Below are positions 57,290 through 64,000 of a DNA stretch of 64,000 nt, piece after piece. The DNA comes from Podospora bellae-mahoneyi (lineage: Eukaryota; Ascomycota; Sordariomycetes; Sordariales; Podosporaceae), in NCBI RefSeq assembly GCF_035222275.1, contig NC_085882.1, positions 1,433,501 to 1,497,500 on the forward strand, given 5' to 3'. Both the position numbers and the translations under genes were made by a program. Positions within the stretch are counted from its first letter, which is position 1, and each line of letters opens with the position of its first letter. Under the pieces are notes generated by a model, which worked only from the letters and a program-made list of their open reading frames with translations, did not search any database and had not been told where the DNA came from.

Positions 57290-60268
57290 GATGGCAGTTG
57301 AAAGAACTGGCGGTTGGACTGGATTGGTGGCTGGCCGCAGTTGCGCTGGCAGTCTGTTGTCTGTCGCCTGTTGCTGTCGTCCAAAAGACGAAGAAAAATT
57401 TAGTGGGGCCAGGATCGGCAAGCCGTCAGCCCCCACATTGGGGTTAAAGCTTGAGTGGACCGTGCGGTGGAGATCAACGGCCCAAGCTCCCGTGAGGTGT
57501 CCCGTGAAGTTTCACAACCATCTTCTTCTTCGAACATGCCTCGGTTTCCCACCCCAAATTAACAATCATATGCTGTGTCCCTCCCGCCTCTGTGCTTCTT
57601 CAGCCTTGCGGCCGAAATGACAGCTGATCCCTGGACTCTTTGTCCGGTTTGGGACATGCAACGACAACAACGGAGGTGTCATCCGGTTTGGCCGATGTTG
57701 AAGAGAATCCCCTCACAGAATCCCAGGCCCGTTTTTTTGAAGCTTGGGGCATCAGTTGATCGTGGTGCTTAGTTATTCCATGTCCTGATCCAATCCAGCA
57801 TATGTCAGTTCTCGATCGTCATACATCTTGACCATTCTCGTCGAGAACCTCGCATTCTCGGCTGTCAATGCATTCTGCCGTGCATCTATCTCCCCGGCAT
57901 CTCTCCGTGCTTACTTTTTCTACTGTACCTCGAGTTCGAAGCTACCTATGCAGGACCCCGGCCTCGCCGCACACACACACACACACACACAACGCAACTT
58001 CACATGTCTTTTTGTCTTGGTTATCCAAAGCAATCTCGCAGATCCAGTGTTTGACACAGATTGAAACCAGAATAAGACCGGAAGTATTCAGACGGCCCGC
58101 GGGATACACAGCATTTTTCTATACAAAGAAAGCCAGTCTGGGTTTGCAGTGCGACTTGTTCATGGGGAGTATCGGCCCTTTACAGCTTCTGATGGCCACA
58201 AAATTTGGTGCCATGATACCAAAGAGCACTTGGCAACCGTTTCGGCTTCTCGCTCACCGTTACCACGCCAAGATTTACTAGTGATGGACGGCCGTTGAGC
58301 GGGCGCCCGGAGGTGTTCGATGTTGCAGTTTACTTTTTTGAATATCCATAGAGCGGCAGTCGGAGCTGAAAAGCCCTATCATGTGAAGAGATGCATGATA
58401 ATTTAGGCATGGAAGCCGCAGAGAATATTCCATAGATTAACGAGGCGGGATGTTTGGTTGGGACAGATAGGAACTTGTGCTCTTGATGGAGGGGAGCAAG
58501 AGTGGGGGATTATCGGGATATGCTTGGTCCATCCCATCACCCCATCCACCTCCACTCAGGAGTTCACACACTCTTCTTCATACACTCACCAGTTTCGTTT
58601 CTGCATCTTGTTATCACCTACACTAGTTTGCGTCACACGGCACCACCTCGACCCTGACCTTGAACGGTAGGACGGCTTGACGCCACAGAGCTGCAGACCA
58701 ACTCGAAAGCGTCCATCTTCATGTCATAAAACTGCAGCGGTGTTCCTGGTCCGCTCGTGTCACGCTGTCACGTCCCCACCGAGTTTAGTTGGAGGTCCAT
58801 AGTACGGTACTAGGTGAACTGACTGACAGGTAGCGCGGGCCACACAACGGCAGCAGCGGCAACGCCGGCATCAGACTCGTCCCGAGGGATATACCATTAT
58901 ACCTGACGTGTCGAAGGAGGGGAGGGTTACTTTTTTAGAACGCCCGTGGTGACGATGGACGGGACGGCTTGTTCCCGTCCCCCAGAGCTGGACTGACAGA
59001 GAAGTGTACCTGACCTTGTGAGACTGAGAGCTGGAGCGCGCGGGGGGGGGAGGGGGGCATCTTGAGGGGACATTCACCCTCCATCATCTGTCAAGGCGCC
59101 ACAGCTGCACATGGAGCACGCATACAGGCTGCATCAGCTAACCTGTAGGTCCCGCAACTTCACCGTTCTGGCCCATGGTCTGGCGTTAGGGGACTGTAGG
59201 AAAGTGGCGCCAATCTCTTGGCCCGTTGAGGCTGCCCCACCTCACGATGCTTGCCCAGCTCTCCAGCTTGCGGTGGCCGCCCCTTGCTGTGATGCGACTC
59301 TCCCCTCGCCAAGCAACAAGTGAGAATTGCGAGCGCCCGATCTGTCCTCGCACCAGAATCTCTTCGAGCACCATCGGCCCGTGATGCCATCATACAGCGC
59401 CACACCTCTCGATCTGCTCTCCTTTCTCCCTCCATAGCATACCGCCCACGCCTCTGTCTCTCTCCTTCAAGTGAGAGAGTGAGTGAGAGCACTCGGCCGA
59501 AGCCACGCCCCCTTCCCCCCCCCCTACCCCCCGGCTTGTTCCGCCTGACACACCACGTCCACCACCTAGTTACCACTATACTACAACAAAGAGAGACGGC
59601 CTAGATATCTACACACTACATATAAACGAATATCACCTACCCATACAACGCTGCTCGTCGATATCAGCCTCAACGGCTATTGTTTGTCACCCTCACCGCG
59701 GGCGGGCTGCCAGGCTACGCCATCTTACACCTAACGGGTACCTGGGGCTGTTTCGGCCGGCACTGGTCTTTTCCATTCAGCTAATCAACAAGTTAGCGAA
59801 ACCTCTCCGCGTCCTGTTGTGTCCTGCAGACAGCTGCACCAATTCGGATCATACTCTGGCTTCGCCGGGATCAATACAAGGCGACCTTCTCCCAGGGTAA
59901 TTCACAATCTCGTTACACCAGCTTGTCTCAGTCCGTTCCGGTGAGGTGCATCACCTACGGCATCTGATCCGCCCCATTCCACCCTACATACTGACCGTAC
60001 CTACATAGTTTGTGTGAGTATCTGGGCACCGCGGCGGAGATTTATTACCCGTCTCCCGCCCCCCGTTGCCCTCTTGTCTTGGTCAGATCAAGGGACTACA
60101 AACTCATGATATATTCGCTAGACAGCCTCGAGTTTATCATGTGAACGCGCTGAGTTTTCACTAGCACATATCCGTCACACCGCTTTCCCTGTAAAGCTCT
60201 TCACTCGCCGTTTTTCTTTCTGCATACTCTACACATTTACCCCCTTTTTTTGACTTACACCAACCATC
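57290..60268. other. Divergent intergenic region between RRP8 and the Zn2Cys6 factor
   Basis: The region spans 3.0 kb and shows no conserved ORF. It has a CA dinucleotide run at about 57970-57990 and G/C runs near 59042-59057 and 59514-59533. The last 600 bases are probably promoter and 5' leader of the transcription factor, with pyrimidine-rich patches before its ATG. Confidence 0.55.
57970..57990. repeat. CA dinucleotide microsatellite
   Basis: About ten CA units lie in the intergenic region upstream of RRP8. No function is suggested. Confidence 0.85.
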
Positions 60269-63200
60269 ATGGACGTCGACACCCTGGAGGCACAAGCCCC
60301 AAAGTCTGCTCCTTCGCCCGAGCCTCCCTCTGGCAATGATCCCTCTGAGCCGCCCAATGGCAAGGGAAACCAGCTGCCGAAAAAGACAACAGTCAGAAAG
60401 AGAACCAAGACTGGGTGCCTCAGTAAGTGTTTACCATGAGCTTGGGTGCACTGATGAGGCGGGCCTCACTCTTCAAATCCTGTGCAGGGCTCCCGCTGAC
60501 TCCCCTTTTTAGCTTGCCGCAGACGGCGAATCAAATGCGACGAGGGCAAGCCCACCTGCGGGAACTGCCTCAAGTCCAAGAGACAATGTGAGGGATACAA
60601 CCAGCGCATTGTCTTCAAGGAGTCTATGGGGCCGTTTCCTTCTGGCCACCTTTGGGGACATCCTGTGTACCATCAGCAGGCCCAGGAGGCCCTTCTGAAC
60701 GCTCAGCTCTCGGAAGCACAAACCAAGGCTGCCTCGTCACAAGGACCACTTGCCGCTATTGCTCCCAAGCCGCTATCCGTTGATTTTTCTGGTACCGGGA
60801 CGCACCCTTACTCTCAGGGCTTTGCGGGACCTTCCAACCATTCTATCGCTGGGCCATCCCTCTTTAGCCCGCAGCACATCGACCCACAACAACATCACTT
60901 GCCTAGCCCGCAGCACCTCGAGCCACAGCATCACTTGCCCAGCCCGCCGCTCTTGACTCCCAGTACTGCTCAGTATCCCGACCAGTATCCTTCACCTGGG
61001 GACGGGTTGCCCTTCTCGGACTATTATGGAGCTCAGACTCAACAGCCGGTTAGCGCTCTTGGACATGTCTCCCCCATTCATGGTCACCATGGTCAATATT
61101 CTCATCCTCAACCCCATCCCCATGACCAGGGCTATGGACATGGCCATGGCCATGGCCAAGAGATCCGGCAGAGTGTTGAGACACAACAGTTGGCTTCGCC
61201 AGATACGGCAGCGGCACTCAGCGGCACTGTGTCTGTGGAAGAAGGATACTGGCAGTCTGACGATGAAGCTTCCATGATGGCATCAGACGATGAACAAGGG
61301 CCGATAGACCCGCACAGCAGCCATCTCGAGTCCAACGATCTCGGTATCCTCGTGGCTCGGCGTCTCGACACCGACGGTGATGCCTACGGCGTTCACATCC
61401 GATCTTTTGCCGGTCACAATGCCACCAACGTCCTCGACACGTACATGCCGTCCTCAGCCAACTCACCCCTCAACGACTCCCAAACCGCCGCCATCTTCTG
61501 GTACTTTGTCAACGTCACAGGCCAAAGCATGTCTCTCTACGAGCGCCACCCCTTTGACCCCACCCCCATGTTCCAAGGACAGCCCGTCGCCAAGGAGCGG
61601 CAACACATCTGGACCTGTTAGTTTTACCACGACTGTTTTCGCCCATCTCTGCCTGCCAACCGGACACCCCTTGCTAATATCTCCATCACCAGATACTTTC
61701 CCCATCATGGCATTCAACCACCCAGCCCTCATGCAGGCGATGCTCGCACTGGGTAGTCTGCAAATGGCCAAGCTCCAGGGCCACCCCCCAACAGCAGCGA
61801 TGAAGCACTACCACTTGAGTCTCCGACGTATCGCCAAGAACTACCAAAGCCCTACTCGACGGATCCAACCAGCCACTCTGGCAGCTACTTTGCTGCTTGG
61901 CTTCTACGAGGTGTGGAACTCGGATCATGATAAATGGTGTAAACACATGTGGGGCGCTCGCGCGATCCTGAAGGAGCTTCCCCTACGGCAAATGACGCGT
62001 GATATTCTCACTCTGAAGCGGAGACAGCGGGAACAAGCGAGGCGTAATCATCATTGTGATGAGCTTTGTTTCGACTCGTGTCATCATGAGCAAAAGGATG
62101 ACTGGCCGGAGCCGGACACGGAGTTTATTGAGAGTCTGACGGGGTTGAAGGTTGATTATGGCGGGGGGGAGGGGTATGTTGTTGTTGGGGGGGAGGAGAG
62201 GGTGAGGAGGTTGACGGAGAGGGATGTTGAAAAGTATGAGCAGATTAGGGATTTGTATTGGTGGTATTGCAAGATGGATATTTATCAGAGTTTTCTGGGG
62301 GGGACGAGGCCTTTGTAAGTGTTTTTTTTTTCTTGGGTTAGGGATGAAGGGATGATGGACTGACGACGTTGGGGGAACAGCATGAATTATGAAGCGTGGA
62401 CGCAGTGTATTCCTAGGGGGCCGTTTGGGAAGATTGATTCGATGTAAGTTTTGAGGGGGGTGGTGTTTGGGTTGAGATGGTGGTAGAAGGCTGACTTGAG
62501 TTGGGTAGTTATGGGACTTTTGACCATTTGATGTTGTTGTTGGGACGGTTGGCGAGTTTTGCGTCGAAGGATTTGACAAGAAAGAGGAAGGCGAGGAAGT
62601 ATGGGCCGCAGCCCGGGGCTCCAGGTGGTCCTGGCGGTCCTCCTGGTAGTGGTCCCCCGGGTGTTCCTCCTGGCGGTTTTGAGGGTGGCCCCCCAGGAAG
62701 ATTCCCCGGCGGTGGTCCTCCTGGTGCCGGCCCCCCTGGAGGCTTCCCGGGTGGCCCGCCCGGAACTTTCCCCGGTGGCCCCCCGGGACCCGGCCAGGGA
62801 AGAGGTGCATCTCCACCCCCCTTCACCGGCCTAATGCCCTCCTCGGGCACCTTCGACATCCCCAAAGGCTTCTCTCCACCCCGGGAGTCCACCCCTCCCC
62901 ATGACTCTTCTTCCTCCGCGGAAGAACCAGAAGACTTCTCCACCTCGACCGCCAAAGCCCTCCAAGAATGGGAATCCATCCGCGCCGCCTTTGAGCTGTT
63001 CCGCTCCAAGCTCGGCCCCGACTTTGAGCCCATGGGTCCTGAATTTGCGCCTCCAGACATGACCCCCTTTGGCCCGGCTTTGATCTACAGGACTTACAGC
63101 ATCGCGGGGATATGGATGAATTACTACATGGGGCTGATTATTTTGCACAGAAGCCACCCGTCGATGCCCCCGATTGCGATATATGCCGCCGGCATGGCGG

Positions 63201-63560
63201 CGCAGCAGACGGGGAGGTGGGCTAATGAGATTGCGAGGATCGCGGCGGGGTTGCATGAGGATACCACGCATGTTAGTGCTGTGAGCACGCTGGTGGGTGC
63301 GGCGTTTATAGAGAGCTGTTTTTGCTTGTTTGTGGCGGGGGTGCAGGTAAGGGGGTTTCCTGTTTGTCCTTTTCCGCTGTTGTTACTGGGGGGTGGTGGG
63401 GGGTTGGGGTCGCCGAGTAGTTCGGTGGGATGACCTCTTTTTTGTTTTTTTGATGCTGTGATGATGATGTTGATGATGATGATGATGATGGCTGTGATGA
63501 TGATGATATGGGTTCTTCCAGACGTATTATGACGATCCCCTTTTTTGTTGGTGGATGTGA
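60269..63560 (+). CDS. Zn2Cys6 transcription factor with collagen-like insert
   Basis: Six exons are predicted: 60269-60422, 60513-61616, 61693-62314, 62381-62443, 62509-63346 and 63522-63560, giving 939 residues with consistent phases. The DNA-binding domain has zinc ligands Cys50, Cys53, Cys60, Cys67, Cys70 and Cys77 (C-x2-C-x6-C-x6-C-x2-C-x6-C) and is followed by EGYNQRIVFK. Residues 90-310 are rich in Gln, His and Pro. The fungal-specific regulator domain starts near YTFPIMAFNHPALMQAMLAL and continues through LYWWYCKMDIYQSFLGG. A Gly/Pro-rich run (residues 680-753) interrupts it, before ALIYRTYSIAGIWMNYYMGL. The last exon adds only TYYDDPLFCWWM, so the usual C-terminal portion seems absent. 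If the last intron is not removed, the protein ends at 63433 instead. Target genes are unknown. Confidence 0.88.
62603..62824 (+). repeat. Gly/Pro-rich collagen-like coding repeat
   Basis: The DNA encodes about 74 residues composed mainly of Gly and Pro, in segments such as GGPPG, GFPGG and GPPGTFPGG. The nucleotide sequence alternates GGT/GGC and CCT/CCC codons, which suggests expansion by slippage followed by codon drift. It lies inside the transcription factor at 60269-63560. Confidence 0.85.
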
Positions 63561-63839
63561 TTAAAATTTCCTTGTCCAATCTTTTTTCTTTTCTTTTTCT
63601 TTTCTTTTTCTTTTTTTTTTTTTTTTTTGAAGAGTGTTGTATTACTATGTACACGATAGAGTTTTTTCTTGTGTTTTGTTTCTCTTCGTCATCATGTACA
63701 CTACTAGATTCCTTTTTTGTTTTGTTTTGTCTTCTGAGGTTGCCGTCGCTATGTACATGATTAGGCATTGTTGTCCCTCCTCGCGAGCCTCACCGTCGTC
63801 ATGTACATTGTAGACGTCAATCTCTTCTCTCGTGTTGTC

Positions 63840-63870
<31 letters not shown>

Positions 63871-64000
63871 TCATTATCATCATCATCGTCTTCACCACCC
63901 CCCCAACCTCCACCCCCCTTGGTTCCCTCATCGCCAACACATCCCTCATCAACTTTGTAGATAAATCTCGCTAACATCCCCAGTTCCAATCCCTCCCCCA
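63561..64000. other. Low-complexity 3' flank at the window edge
   Basis: After the proposed stop codon the sequence has long T-rich runs (63582-63629) and a CAT run at about 63846-63887. No conserved coding sequence is visible. It is probably 3' untranslated or intergenic DNA, cut by the window end. Confidence 0.5.

Noticed and set aside
55668-57301. Gly/Leu/Val-rich plus-strand ORFs opposite RRP8
   Set aside because: They mirror the Lys/Pro/Ala-rich RRP8 N-terminus. Their hydrophobic look comes from reading the reverse strand.

Overview
The window reads as nuclear DNA of a filamentous ascomycete, most likely a Sordariomycete near Sordariales (inference). The genes carry short introns of about 50 to 90 bases with GTRAGT-like donors, CTAAC-like branch sites and AG acceptors. 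Most proteins match fungal or eukaryotic housekeeping families. Intergenic DNA is rich in pyrimidine tracts and microsatellites. Exon limits given here were read by hand from splice signals, reading frame and family conservation; none was checked against transcripts or a database.

Layout, left to right. 305-3731 (+) mitochondrial Lon protease. 7535-10399 (+) an atypical protein kinase. 12972-14468 (+) stearoyl-CoA delta-9 desaturase with a cytochrome b5 tail. Two intron-containing tRNA genes follow: Asp-GTC at 15251-15330 (-) and Glu-TTC at 16425-16542 (+). 17145-18869 (-) Rab GDI. 19664-20539 (-) mitochondrial ribosomal protein uL29m, divergent from a tiny single-membrane-segment protein at 21043-21327 (+). 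22435-25482 (-) a C2H2 zinc-finger transcription factor with a fungal regulator domain. 25483-37989 is 12.5 kb in which I find no credible gene. 37990-41808 (-) UPF2/NMD2. 43302-46210 (+) nitrate reductase, with NIT4- and NIT2-type sites in its promoter. 46571-49026 (-) the ribosome-assembly GTPase NOG1. 49733-50422 (+) orotate phosphoribosyltransferase. 50747-51718 (-) a GNAT acetyltransferase. 53586-55081 (+) DDI1, whose start codon appears to be split by an intron. 55520-57289 (-) RRP8 rRNA methyltransferase. 60269-63560 (+) a Zn2Cys6 transcription factor carrying a collagen-like Gly/Pro insertion.

The genes do not form one pathway cluster. Common themes are ribosome synthesis (NOG1, RRP8, uL29m), RNA and protein quality control (UPF2, DDI1, Lon), membrane traffic and lipids (GDI, desaturase), and nitrogen and pyrimidine metabolism (nitrate reductase, OPRT). 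No nitrite reductase or nitrate transporter lies beside the nitrate reductase, so the assimilation genes are not clustered here.

The most unusual items are the split DDI1 start codon with two in-frame acceptors, a MITE-like element with internal minisatellite units at 4771-4977, the 12.5 kb gene-free segment, a candidate GC-AG intron in the C2H2 factor, and the collagen-like insert and short tail of the last gene.
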